A stretch of DNA of 9,474 nucleotides from Bacteroidales bacterium (GCA_030526455.1 JAUNCU010000112.1:1-9474); one strand, 5' to 3'. Positions 1 through 7,563 are shown, numbered from the stretch's first letter. Translations and numbers: made by a program. The notes: a model not told the origin generated them from the sequence alone.

Positions 1-11
1 ATTCTTTTTTG

Positions 12-19
12 TATCTTTG
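12..19 (+). promoter_or_regulatory. Bacteroidota -7 promoter element for the AAA ATPase gene
   Basis: TATCTTTG fits the Bacteroidota sigma-ABfr -7 consensus TAnnTTTG exactly. Transcription would start a few bases after it, leaving a short leader before the ATG at 47. The -33 element would lie outside the window and cannot be checked. This site also argues against a TTG start at 17, which lies within the element. Confidence 0.6.
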
Positions 20-46
20 TATCCACATTATCAATCACTTTACGCC

Positions 47-1447
47 ATGCTTATAGGTAGAGAAAAAGAAAAACAGGTGCTCATGAGTGCGCTTCAGTCG
101 CCGAGGTCGGAATTTATTGCCGTCTATGGCCGTAGGCGTGTGGGCAAAACGTTCCTTATACGCGAAACTTTCGACTACAAATTTGCATTTCAGCATACAG
201 GAATTCTTGATGCGCCCTTGCGGGAACAACTGTCGGAATTTCGTCAGTCGCTGTACAGGGCGGGTATGAAACCACGCGCGCTGCCCAAAACGTGGAATGA
301 GGCGTTTCACCAACTTGAGGACTGGCTGGAATCGCTTCCCGAGGGCAAGAAAGTGGTGTTTATCGATGAGTTGCCATGGATGGACACTGTTCGCTCTAAT
401 TTCATCCGTGCCCTCGACCATTTTTGGAATAGTTGGGCCACAGCGCGCAAAGATATCGTGCTGGTGGTGTGCGGCAGTGCCACTTCGTGGATTATCGACA
501 ACATTGTGATGAATTATGGCGGCCTGCACAATCGCCTCACCAAGAAGATTCATCTCCGCCCGTTCACGCTGCACGAATGCGAACTTTATTGCAAAAGTGA
601 GCATTTCGGCTATAAACGCAGCCACATCATGGAGGCCTATATGGCGATAGGCGGTATTCCTTATTACTGGAGTTTTCTCACCAAAGGCTTGAGTGTGGCG
701 CAGAATCTCGACCGCATGTTCTTTGATGAAGACGGCGAATTGGCTCAGGAATATGATGCGCTCTATGCCTCGCTATTCAAGAATCCCGATGTGCACATCG
801 CCATCATCAATGCGCTTTCCACCAAAAAGGCGGGTATGCTCAGGGCTGAACTGCTCAAAAAAGCGAATCTTCGCGATAGCGAACGCTTCAACAAGGCGCT
901 GAAGGAACTTGAGCAATGTGGATTCATCCGAAAATACACTTGCCTTGGGAAGAAAGTGAAAGATGCAATGTATCAACTGATGGACAACTACACGCTGTTC
1001 TATTTCCAGTTTGTGCTGAAAAACAAGAATGGCGACAAATGTTTCTGGTCGAGCATGTATAATTCGCCCTTGCACAATTCTTGGTCAGGGCTGGCCTTTG
1101 AGCGGGTGTGCCTGCAGCATATCGAGCAAATTAAGCGCGGACTTGGATTTAGCGCTGTGGTGAGCACTGCCCATTCGTGGTCGGCTCCTGGGGCGCAAAT
1201 CGATTTGCTTATCGACCGCAACGACGACGTGATCAATGTGTGCGAAATGAAGTATAGCAAGGCTAAATATGCCCTCCAGCAAAGGGAGACCGAGCACATG
1301 CAGAACCGCATCGAGATACTACAGCGCGAAACCGGCACCCACAAAACGATAATGCTCACCCTCATCACTGCTCACGGCCTCACGCCAGGGTCGGACACCC
1401 ACTGCATCCAAAGCATGCTCACAATGGACGACCTCTTTGCGCCATAA
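47..1447 (+). CDS. AAA+ ATPase with C-terminal DUF234 (PD-(D/E)XK-like) domain
   Basis: This 466-residue protein belongs to the archaeal-type ATPase / DUF234 family, which is common in archaea and Bacteroidota and has no firmly established role. Seen: it opens MLIGREKE, the usual family start; the Walker A motif GRRRVGKT is at residues 28-35; Walker B VVFIDELPWMD is at about 103-113; a sensor-like VCGSA is at 141-145; and a GGLHNRLT..I.L.PF segment at about 158-173 is typical of the family. A winged-helix-like region lies at about 250-305. The C-terminal DUF234 part has E352, D386 and the pair E400-x-K402, the arrangement expected of a PD-(D/E)XK nuclease fold, so the nuclease site looks intact. 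No signal peptide or membrane segment is seen. The start at 47 is chosen over TTG 17 because a -7 promoter element occupies 12-19. It stands alone, convergent with ligA. Family assignment is firm; the cellular role (DNA processing or defence) is only inference. Confidence 0.9.
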   Translation: MLIGREKEKQVLMSALQSPRSEFIAVYGRRRVGKTFLIRETFDYKFAFQHTGILDAPLREQLSEFRQSLYRAGMKPRALPKTWNEAFHQLEDWLESLPEGKKVVFIDELPWMDTVRSNFIRALDHFWNSWATARKDIVLVVCGSATSWIIDNIVMNYGGLHNRLTKKIHLRPFTLHECELYCKSEHFGYKRSHIMEAYMAIGGIPYYWSFLTKGLSVAQNLDRMFFDEDGELAQEYDALYASLFKNPDVHIAIINALSTKKAGMLRAELLKKANLRDSERFNKALKELEQCGFIRKYTCLGKKVKDAMYQLMDNYTLFYFQFVLKNKNGDKCFWSSMYNSPLHNSWSGLAFERVCLQHIEQIKRGLGFSAVVSTAHSWSAPGAQIDLLIDRNDDVINVCEMKYSKAKYALQQRETEHMQNRIEILQRETGTHKTIMLTLITAHGLTPGSDTHCIQSMLTMDDLFAP

Positions 1448-1477
1448 GCAAAGAAGAAATATATAGAAAATTATGCT

Positions 1478-1537
1478 TGAAAGCCGCGGAAATCTATCGA
1501 AAAAATGGAGATTTCCGCGGCTTTCAGCACTGTTTTT
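1478..1537 (+). terminator. Perfect 18-bp hairpin with T-run, probable terminator
   Basis: The arms 1478-1495 and 1509-1526 are perfect reverse complements (TGAAAGCCGCGGAAATCT and its complement) around a 13-nt loop. A run of five T follows at 1533-1537 after a short gap. It lies about 30 bases beyond the ATPase stop codon. On the minus strand the hairpin is followed by a short T-rich stretch (complement of 1467-1470), so it might also stop ligA transcripts arriving from the other side. Confidence 0.65.
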
Positions 1538-1541
1538 GGCG

Positions 1542-1580
1542 ATTTTTGGCTAAAGGGGACTGTCCCCTTTAGCCAAAAAT
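1542..1580. repeat. REP-like palindrome centred on GGGGACTGTCCCC
   Basis: Bases 1542-1559 and 1563-1580 form a perfect 18-bp inverted repeat; with the pair 1560/1562 the symmetry runs to the central T at 1561. The core AAAGGGGACTGTCCCCTTT resembles a palindrome that, from memory, recurs in many bacterial genomes as a dispersed REP-type element; that link is inference. The right arm is followed by five T at 1583-1587, so it could also act as a second terminator for the ATPase gene. No transposase lies in the window. Confidence 0.6.
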
Positions 1581-1630
1581 GGTTTTTATTAGCGGGGTGG
1601 TTTTGCTGCTTATGGTTGATTCATAGGCGG

Positions 1631-3664
1631 TTATTCTATCATTGCTAGGAATTCATCTTCGTTTATGATGGGGATGCCTAGTTTTTTGGCTTTTTCTAGT
1701 TTTGCGGGGCCCATGTTTTCGCCTGCGAATACGTAACTCGTGGCGGCTGAGATGCTGCTTACGTTCTTTCCGCCGTTTTGCTCAATCATGGCTTTGTATT
1801 CTTCGCGCGAATGCTTGGCGAATACGCCGCTAATCACGATTTTCTTGCCGGCGAGTTTGTCGGTGCGGCTGGCGAGTTGTTCTTCGCTCAGACACAGTTG
1901 CAGGCCGGCTTGGCGGAGGCGCTCGATGATGAGGCGGTTGTCGTCGTTGGCGAAATATTCCACGATGCTTTCTGCAATCTTTGGTCCGATTTCGGGGATG
2001 GTGGCCAGTTCGGTAGCATCCATCTGCATGAGGCGGTCGATGGTGTGTACGTTGCGCGCCAGCACCTTCGCAGTGGTTTCGCCCACGAAGGGGATGCCGA
2101 TGGCGAAGAGCACGCGCTCGAATGGCACCTCGAGCGACTTGCGTATGCCGCCGAGGATGCGGTCGGCCGCCTTGCGCTGGAAGTGCTCAAGGCGCAGCAG
2201 GTCGTTGCCCGTGAGCGAATAAATGTCGGCGATATTGTTCACCAGCCCGCTCTCGTGGAGTTGCACCGCCACTTCTTCGCCTATGCCGTCGATGTTCATG
2301 GCGTGGCGTGCCACGAAGTGCTCGATGCGGCCAGTGATTTGTGGTTTGCAGCCATATTTGTTGGGGCACACCCATGCTGCTTCGCCCTCCACGCGCCTCA
2401 GTGGTGAGCCGCACACGGGGCAGGTGCGCACAAACTCGATGGGCTTGCTGCCCTCGGCACGGCGCTTGAGGTCGACGCCCACGATTTTTGGGATGATTTC
2501 GCCGCCTTTTTCCACGTAGAGGTAGTCGCCCTCGTGGATGTCGAGTTGGCGTATAATGTCTTCATTATGAAGCGATGCGCGCTTCACCACGGTGCCAGAG
2601 AGCAACACCGGCTCAAGGTTGGCAACGGGGGTGATGACACCCGTGCGGCCCACCTCGAAACTGATGAACTGCAGCGGCGAACATTCGCGCTCGGGTGCAA
2701 ACTTATAGGCGATAGCCCAGCGAGGCGATTTTGCGGTGCTGCCCAGATTCATCCACTGGCGCACGGCGTTGAGTTTGAACACGAGACCGTCGGTGGCCAC
2801 AGGCAGATTTTTGCGCTCCACATCCCAGTGGGCGATGAAGTCGTTCACGGCGTCGATAGAGTCGAGCACGGTGTGCTCAGCCACCTTGAATCCCCACTTC
2901 TTCAGGGCCTGCATGCGGCCGGTGTGGGTGCTGAAATCATTGTCGCTAAAGAGGCTGGGGCCTGAGGTGTCGAGGCCGTCGCCCAGCAGGAAATAGAAGT
3001 AGGCATCGAGGCCACGGCGCGACACTTCGGCCGAATTCTGCATCTTCAGCGTGCCGGCTGCGGCGTTGCGAGGATTGGCGAAAAGCGGCTCCTCATTAAA
3101 CTCGCGCTCCTTGTTCAGGCGCTCAAAACTTGCCCATGGCAGCAGAATCTCGCCACGCACCTCAAATTTTTCAGGCCAGTCGCCCGGCTGGAGCATGAGC
3201 GGCACGCTCTTGATGGTGATCACGTTGGCGGTAACATCGTCGCCGCGCACACCGTCGCCACGGGTCACGGCACGCACCAGGCGACCGTTTTCGTAGGTGC
3301 ACGAAATGCTGGTGCCGTCGTATTTCATTTCGCCCACAATCTGCACCGGTTCGCCTCCGAGGCCGTCTTTGGCACGGCGCAGGAAATCCTGCACCTCCTC
3401 GATGGAATAGGAGTTGCTCAGACTTTGCATGGGTCGCTCGTGGAGCACCTGCTGGAAACCCTGGCTGATGTCGCTGCCCACACGCTGGGTAGGGGAGAGC
3501 GGGTCGGCCAGTTCGGGGTGGGCCTTCTCCAGGTCTTCGAGGGCGTGCATCATCATGTCGAATTCCATGTCGCTGATGGTGGGCTGATTGAGCACGTAGT
3601 AATTATAGTTGTGGCGATTCAGTTGGTCGCGCAGTTGGAGGATTTTTGCTTCTATTTCGTTCAT
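1631..3664 (-). CDS. ligA: NAD+-dependent DNA ligase LigA
   Basis: This 677-residue protein is the essential bacterial ligase that seals nicks during replication and repair, using NAD+ to adenylate its active-site lysine. All domains are visible in order: the Ia NAD-binding region with YYVLNQPTISDMEFD at about 22-36; the adenylation domain with catalytic K114 in EMKYDG; RGDGVRGDDVT at 135-145; FANPRNAAAGTLK at about 195-207; the OB fold with VGRTGVITPVA at 338-348; a Zn finger with C415, C418, C433 and C439; a helix-hairpin-helix region opening with AMNIDGIGEEVA at about 455-466; and a BRCT domain from about 603 to the end. Length matches the family. The start at 3664 (MNEIEAKI) is chosen over an upstream in-frame ATG at 3715: AGGT sits just before it, homology begins here, and the longer form would add 17 residues unlike the family lying in the probable leader. 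It converges on the ATPase gene. Confidence 0.98.
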   Translation of the reverse strand: MNEIEAKILQLRDQLNRHNYNYYVLNQPTISDMEFDMMMHALEDLEKAHPELADPLSPTQRVGSDISQGFQQVLHERPMQSLSNSYSIEEVQDFLRRAKDGLGGEPVQIVGEMKYDGTSISCTYENGRLVRAVTRGDGVRGDDVTANVITIKSVPLMLQPGDWPEKFEVRGEILLPWASFERLNKEREFNEEPLFANPRNAAAGTLKMQNSAEVSRRGLDAYFYFLLGDGLDTSGPSLFSDNDFSTHTGRMQALKKWGFKVAEHTVLDSIDAVNDFIAHWDVERKNLPVATDGLVFKLNAVRQWMNLGSTAKSPRWAIAYKFAPERECSPLQFISFEVGRTGVITPVANLEPVLLSGTVVKRASLHNEDIIRQLDIHEGDYLYVEKGGEIIPKIVGVDLKRRAEGSKPIEFVRTCPVCGSPLRRVEGEAAWVCPNKYGCKPQITGRIEHFVARHAMNIDGIGEEVAVQLHESGLVNNIADIYSLTGNDLLRLEHFQRKAADRILGGIRKSLEVPFERVLFAIGIPFVGETTAKVLARNVHTIDRLMQMDATELATIPEIGPKIAESIVEYFANDDNRLIIERLRQAGLQLCLSEEQLASRTDKLAGKKIVISGVFAKHSREEYKAMIEQNGGKNVSSISAATSYVFAGENMGPAKLEKAKKLGIPIINEDEFLAMIE

Positions 3665-3722
3665 ATTACCTAGTGATAGTGTGGCGCAGTGAGGCGGCTT
3701 TGCCTCACGGCGCACGACGCTA

Positions 3723-3753
3723 CAAAAATAGGCAAAAAAAAGGGACTACGCAA
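3723..3753 (-). promoter_or_regulatory. Probable ligA promoter (-33 TTG, -7 TATTTTTG)
   Basis: On the minus strand TATTTTTG (3730 to 3723) fits TAnnTTTG exactly. A TTG (3753 to 3751) lies 20 bases upstream, the usual Bacteroidota spacing. The predicted transcript start, near 3716, gives a leader of about 50 bases to the ATG at 3664. The TTG falls in the loop of the terminator that ends the upstream kinase gene. Confidence 0.55.
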
Positions 3754-3764
3754 GCGCAGTCCCC
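3734..3764 (-). terminator. Rho-independent terminator after the ROK kinase gene
   Basis: Read on the minus strand, GGGACT (3763-3758) pairs with AGTCCC (3747-3742). An inner two-base-pair extension lies beyond one mismatch, closing on a four-base loop, and eight T follow at once (complement of 3741-3734). This is a textbook intrinsic terminator 38 bases downstream of the kinase stop codon. It separates the kinase transcript from ligA. Confidence 0.85.
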
Positions 3765-3801
3765 TCCACATCGGTGATGTGTGAGAAACGAATCTAAAAA
3801 A

Positions 3802-4761
3802 TTATTTTACTTCCCAGCCAAGAGCCGAAGCACCGAGGATAGCGGCATCTGCTTCCTTCATTTCGCTGAGGATGATCTTTGCTTTACCCTTGAAGCAAGA
3901 GAGGATGTTCTTTTCGTAGGCTTCCTTCACTGGCTTCATGATGAGGTCGCCACTCTTGGTGAGGCCACCGAAGAGGATAAACGCCTCAGGGCTAGAGAAT
4001 GTGCAGAAATCGGCGAGTGCTTCACCGAGGATGGTGCCGGTGTAGTCGAAGATTTCCTTGGCGAGTTTATCGTCCTGGATAGCGCAGTCGTAAACGTCCT
4101 TTGAAGTGATTTCGTCAACAGGGATTTCGCGCAGGAGCGATTCGTCCTTGCGGATTTCGAGGAATTCGCGAGCGGTGCGAGCCACGCCAGTAGCCGAGCA
4201 GTAAGCCTCGAGGCAGCCGGTGCGACCGCAGCCACACATGCGGCCATTGGTGCGCTTCATGATCACGTGGCCGAGTTCGCCAGCGAAGCCATCGTGGCCA
4301 TAAACCACCTGGCCATTCACCACGATACCGCTACCCACGCCAGTGCCGAGGGTGATCATGATGAAGTCCTTCATGCCGCGAGCGGCGCCGTAGGTCATTT
4401 CGCCGATAGCGGCAGCGTTAGCGTCGTTGGTCACCACGCATTGCACGCCGAATTTGTCGGTAATGAGTTGTGCCAGTGGAATTGGAGTGGCCCAAGGCAA
4501 GTTGGGAGCGTCTTCAATCATGCCAGTGTAGTAGCAGCCGTTAGGCGCGCCGATACCGATGCCTTGAATCTTGTCGACAGCGTCGTTTTCTTCCATCAGG
4601 CGAGTGATAGCCTCGTGGAGTTCTGCGATATAGTCGTTGATGTCGGAGTGTTTTGCAGTTTTGATCGAACTGCTAGCGATCACGTTGCCGCGAGCGTCAA
4701 CTATGCCGAATGCGGTGTTAGTACCACCCATATCGATACCAATTACATAGGGTTTTGCCAT
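3802..4761 (-). CDS. ROK-family sugar kinase (glucokinase-like)
   Basis: This 319-residue cytoplasmic protein belongs to the ROK family (repressor, ORF, kinase) and probably phosphorylates glucose or a related hexose with ATP; the exact sugar cannot be read from sequence. Seen: the N-terminal phosphate-binding motif DMGGTNTAFG at 10-19; the catalytic-base aspartate D113 in TNDANAA; the LGTGVGSGIV loop at 138-147; the sugar-contacting E162 and H165 in GELGH; and the ROK Zn signature CGCGRTGCLEAYCS, with C176, C178 and C183 plus H165 as likely ligands. FGGLTKSGD at 264-272 matches the adenosine-binding region. There is no N-terminal DNA-binding domain, so it is a kinase rather than a NagC/XylR-type repressor. 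The start MAKPYVIGIDMGGT is the natural family start, with an AT-rich leader. It lies 143 bases downstream of the TonB receptor on the same strand but has its own -7 element and terminator. Confidence 0.94.
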   Translation of the reverse strand: MAKPYVIGIDMGGTNTAFGIVDARGNVIASSSIKTAKHSDINDYIAELHEAITRLMEENDAVDKIQGIGIGAPNGCYYTGMIEDAPNLPWATPIPLAQLITDKFGVQCVVTNDANAAAIGEMTYGAARGMKDFIMITLGTGVGSGIVVNGQVVYGHDGFAGELGHVIMKRTNGRMCGCGRTGCLEAYCSATGVARTAREFLEIRKDESLLREIPVDEITSKDVYDCAIQDDKLAKEIFDYTGTILGEALADFCTFSSPEAFILFGGLTKSGDLIMKPVKEAYEKNILSCFKGKAKIILSEMKEADAAILGASALGWEVK

Positions 4762-4815
4762 GTTGTAATGTTTTAATAATTTAAGTGTTATGAATTAATG
4801 ATTATGTTGTAAGCA

Positions 4816-4823
4816 CAAAGATA
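4816..4823 (-). promoter_or_regulatory. -7 promoter element of the ROK kinase gene
   Basis: On the minus strand TATCTTTG exactly matches TAnnTTTG and sits 54 bases upstream of the kinase ATG. No good -33 TTG is found at the usual distance; the nearest one is only 12 bases upstream. The call rests on the -7 element and the AT-rich leader after it. Confidence 0.5.
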
Positions 4824-4904
4824 TGGTTTTTTATGCAAAAAACCACTATTTCTCCCGCTTTTTTTTCTTTTAGGCTTTCTGAAATTCTCCAATTTTGCTT
4901 GCCA

Positions 4905-7301
4905 TTAGAAAGTGAGGGAGAGTCGGGCCGAAATTTGACGGCGGGTGAGGTAGTTGGGCACCGCCCACTGATAGTTGTGGATGTCGGTGATCCAGTAGTA
5001 ACTGCTCACGTTGGAGATGTCGAGCAGGTTGAACACGTCCACGCCCAGCCATATGCTCTTGAACTTGCTCAGGAATCCGCTTGATGGACGGTGTTCACGG
5101 TCGACGAGCGCGTAACTCAAGCCCACGTCCACACGCTTGTAGGCGGGCTGGCGGAAGTAGCCTTCAGAGCGGGTGCAGTTGGGCGCCGATGTGGGCAGAC
5201 CCGCGCTGAGCACACCCTTGAGGCTGAATTTGAGGCGTGGAATCTTGGGGAAGTAGTCGGTGAAGAAGATGGCGAGGCTGTAGCGCTGGTCGGTAGGCAT
5301 AGGCACTTTCACGCCCTTCTGCGTTTCGCTCGTCTTCATCAGCGAGAAACTGATCCACGAGTCGGTGCCTTCCACAAATTGGCCGAAGAGTTTCATGTCG
5401 ATACCGGCGATGTAGCCCTTGCCGTCGTTGTTGCCGGCATACACCACCTTCAGGTTGTCGACCTCGTAGGAGTTGAGGTTGTCGATTTTCTTATAATAGA
5501 GTTCGGTGGTGAACTTGAATGGGCGGTCCATGGCGCGGAAGGTGTAGTCGCCGCCGAGGATGATTTGCGTGCTGCGCTGCGACTTGATGTCGCGGTTCAG
5601 AGCGATGTAACTGTTGCCCACCGAGTCGACCTTCTGAATGCGGTATTCCTTGTAAAACGGCGCCTGGTAGTAGATGCCGCCCGCCAGGCGCAGGGTGAGG
5701 CGGGTGTTGCGTGCAGGCACATAGCCCACGCTGAAGCGGGGCGAGAAGAGAGTTTCCTTATTGAAATCCCAGTACGACACTCTCACACCGGCGTTCACCG
5801 AGAGGATGCCGTTGCCCATGTAGAGTTTGTAGGTGTCTTGCAGGAAGCCGGCGAAGCGCGAGGTGCGGATGTCGTTTTTCGACGCCATGCTGTAGATCAC
5901 GTTCACCTCTTCGGGGTAGTGGGGCAGCGAGTAGCCAGCCGAGTCGCGCCATTGCCACTCGCGGCTGCGCTCGTAGATGTCGTCGCGGCGGTAGTTGAAG
6001 CCGTAACTGAAATTGTTGTGGCTGATGGAAGTGTTGCCCTTGAAGCCAATGTTCCACACATTGATGCGCAGGCGGTTGCGGGCGTGCTCGTGGTATTTGC
6101 CCACACCCAGTTCGCCACGGTTGCCTTCCGACGAGCCGCCCGCCTGGTCGAGCCAGTATTCGCCGTGGATGTCGTAGGCCACGAGTTCGTTGGTCTGGTA
6201 AGCCGAAGCGATGAGCGAGAAGTCGTTGCCCTTGTTGGGCTTGTAGTTGAGCGAGAGGGCGCCGAAGAAGGTCTGGAACTTGTCGTGCTCCTGGCCGTCG
6301 AAATACACGAGAAACGACTTGGCGTCGGTCGACGTACCGAAACTGGTTTCGCGGTTTTTGGGAATAAACTTATAGTCGTTGAGCGCCACGTTGCCCAGGA
6401 ATGAAACCTTAAACTTGTCGGTGGGTTTCAACACGATGTGGGTTTGATAGTCGAAATATTGAGGGTCGTATTCGCCCTTGGTGTCGGTGCTGCCCAGCAG
6501 GGCCGAGTTGCGCTTGTAGCGCACACCGTGGAGCATTGAGAATTTCTTTGATGAAGTGCCCAGCGCCAGGCTGCCGCCTTGCATGCTTGCCGAGATGGCG
6601 CCTTCGAAGGCTTCGGGCTCCTTGTAGGTGATGTCGAGCACCGACGACATCTTGTCGCTGTACTCGGCGTTGAAACCACCGGTGGAGAACGACACCGAGC
6701 GCACCATGTCGGGGTTGATTACGCTGAGGCCTTCTTGCTGGCCCGAGGTTACGAGTTGGGGGCGGTGCACCTCTATGCCGTTGATATACACGCTGTTTTC
6801 GTCGTAACTACCGCCACGCACCATGTATTGCGAACTCATTTCGTTCTTCGAACTCACGCCCGCCTGTGTGGCGATGATGGCCTCCACGCCGTTGCCGCTG
6901 GCGCTGGGCGTCATCTTCATCGACTCAATGTCGACCGACTGCAGCGTGTTGGTCTGCTTGCGGAATTCGGTCACCTGCACGCCTTGCAGTTCCACCGACG
7001 AACTGTAGAGTTTTGGGTTGATGCTCACGGTGCCGGTGGGCTTGAGGAGTTGGCGTCGCACGGTGCTGTAGCCCAGGCAGGAGAACACCACCATCACGGT
7101 GTCGCGTGTGGGTGCGCTGATTTCGTAGTGGCCCTTGGTGTCGGTGTTCACGCCAATGGCGGTACCGGCAATTTTTACCGAGGCAAACTCGATGGGTTCG
7201 CCCTTTTCGTCGACCACCTTACCGGTGATTTTCACCTGCGCCACCGAAGCCACGGCGCTGAAAAGAAGCGTGATTACTAAGAGGATATGCTTTGCGTTCA
7301 T
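4905..7301 (-). CDS. TonB-dependent outer-membrane receptor with carboxypeptidase-like N-terminal domain
   Basis: This 798-residue protein is an energy-coupled outer-membrane importer; the substrate is unknown. Seen: a signal peptide in residues 1-21 (hydrophobic core ILLVITLLF, predicted cut ASVA|Q); a carboxypeptidase-regulatory-like beta-sandwich at about 24-104 (ITGKVVDEKGEPIEFASV); the plug domain at about 115-225 with YMVRGGSYDENSVYINGIEV at 159-178 and GGFNAEYSDKMSSVLDI at 208-224; then a beta-barrel rich in alternating aromatic residues to the end. The final residues RLSLTF finish in phenylalanine, the usual C-terminal signal for barrel insertion. At about 800 residues it is shorter than SusC/RagA receptors (about 1000), and no SusD-like lipoprotein is adjacent, so it is not part of a standard glycan-utilisation pair here. 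The start at 7301 gives the proper signal peptide; an in-frame ATG at 7340 would put 13 charged residues before it and is rejected. No clear terminator follows. Confidence 0.93.
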   Translation of the reverse strand: MNAKHILLVITLLFSAVASVAQVKITGKVVDEKGEPIEFASVKIAGTAIGVNTDTKGHYEISAPTRDTVMVVFSCLGYSTVRRQLLKPTGTVSINPKLYSSSVELQGVQVTEFRKQTNTLQSVDIESMKMTPSASGNGVEAIIATQAGVSSKNEMSSQYMVRGGSYDENSVYINGIEVHRPQLVTSGQQEGLSVINPDMVRSVSFSTGGFNAEYSDKMSSVLDITYKEPEAFEGAISASMQGGSLALGTSSKKFSMLHGVRYKRNSALLGSTDTKGEYDPQYFDYQTHIVLKPTDKFKVSFLGNVALNDYKFIPKNRETSFGTSTDAKSFLVYFDGQEHDKFQTFFGALSLNYKPNKGNDFSLIASAYQTNELVAYDIHGEYWLDQAGGSSEGNRGELGVGKYHEHARNRLRINVWNIGFKGNTSISHNNFSYGFNYRRDDIYERSREWQWRDSAGYSLPHYPEEVNVIYSMASKNDIRTSRFAGFLQDTYKLYMGNGILSVNAGVRVSYWDFNKETLFSPRFSVGYVPARNTRLTLRLAGGIYYQAPFYKEYRIQKVDSVGNSYIALNRDIKSQRSTQIILGGDYTFRAMDRPFKFTTELYYKKIDNLNSYEVDNLKVVYAGNNDGKGYIAGIDMKLFGQFVEGTDSWISFSLMKTSETQKGVKVPMPTDQRYSLAIFFTDYFPKIPRLKFSLKGVLSAGLPTSAPNCTRSEGYFRQPAYKRVDVGLSYALVDREHRPSSGFLSKFKSIWLGVDVFNLLDISNVSSYYWITDIHNYQWAVPNYLTRRQISARLSLTF

Positions 7302-7419
7302 AATGAAAAATCTAGTGTTACGGCGTGCGTAGGTGCACACACATTATTTTATATAACGCAAAAAAGCGGGGAAAAGTATAAAGGGCGGTAGAAAATGTGG
7401 ATTGCTGCCTGGGGAATTA

Positions 7420-7434
7420 GCCGCCGAAAGCGGC
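7420..7434. other. Short GC-rich hairpin GCCGC-CGAAA-GCGGC
   Basis: The arms 7420-7424 and 7430-7434 pair perfectly around a five-base loop. There is no immediate T-run on either strand, so a terminator role is unlikely. AGCCGCC at 7419-7425 is also the complement of the GGCGGCT core of the direct repeats downstream (7467-7473 and 7511-7517). Confidence 0.35.
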
Positions 7435-7463
7435 AAAAACAGTGGCGCTTTTGCTTTTTTGGG

Positions 7464-7521
7464 GTGGCGGCTTGGCTATTTTGGGTGGTGGCTTGGCTTG
7501 CTTTTTTGTGGCGGCTTGGCT
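7464..7521. repeat. Three 14-bp direct repeats GTGGYGGCTTGGCT
   Basis: Copies lie at 7464-7477 (GTGGCGGCTTGGCT), 7485-7498 (one C-to-T change) and 7508-7521 (identical to the first). Start-to-start spacing is 21 and 23 bases, about two helical turns each. T-rich spacers separate them. They lie 43 to 100 bases upstream of the flavodoxin -7 element. Confidence 0.75.
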
Positions 7522-7563
7522 TTTTATTTCCGATTTTTACAAGTAATGTTGTTTTTAATTCAA

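Noticed and set aside
17..46. TTG start adding ten residues to the AAA ATPase
   Set aside because: The TTG lies within the -7 promoter element at 12-19, and the family normally begins with MLIGRE, as at 47.
1778..2407. 209-codon plus-strand frame opposite ligA
   Set aside because: It is a shadow of the ligase coding sequence with no domain signature or promoter.
3665..3715. N-terminal extension of LigA from an ATG at 3715
   Set aside because: The extra 17 residues do not resemble LigA, the region lies at or just downstream of the predicted transcript start, and AGGT precedes the ATG at 3664.
5091..6404. 437-codon open frame on the plus strand opposite the TonB receptor
   Set aside because: It is antisense to a well-supported gene. 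Its V/A/E/H-rich, motif-free product is what the codon bias of the receptor gene produces on the other strand.
6579..7280. 233-codon plus-strand frame opposite the receptor N terminus
   Set aside because: It has a histidine/valine-rich composition with no recognisable domain and fully overlaps the signal peptide and plug region of the real gene.
4905..7301. SusC/SusD glycan-uptake pair
   Set aside because: The receptor is about 200 residues shorter than SusC-type proteins and no SusD-like lipoprotein gene lies on either side.
7464..7521. CRISPR-like array
   Set aside because: The repeats are only 14 bases, spacers are 7-9 bases and T-rich, and no cas gene is present.
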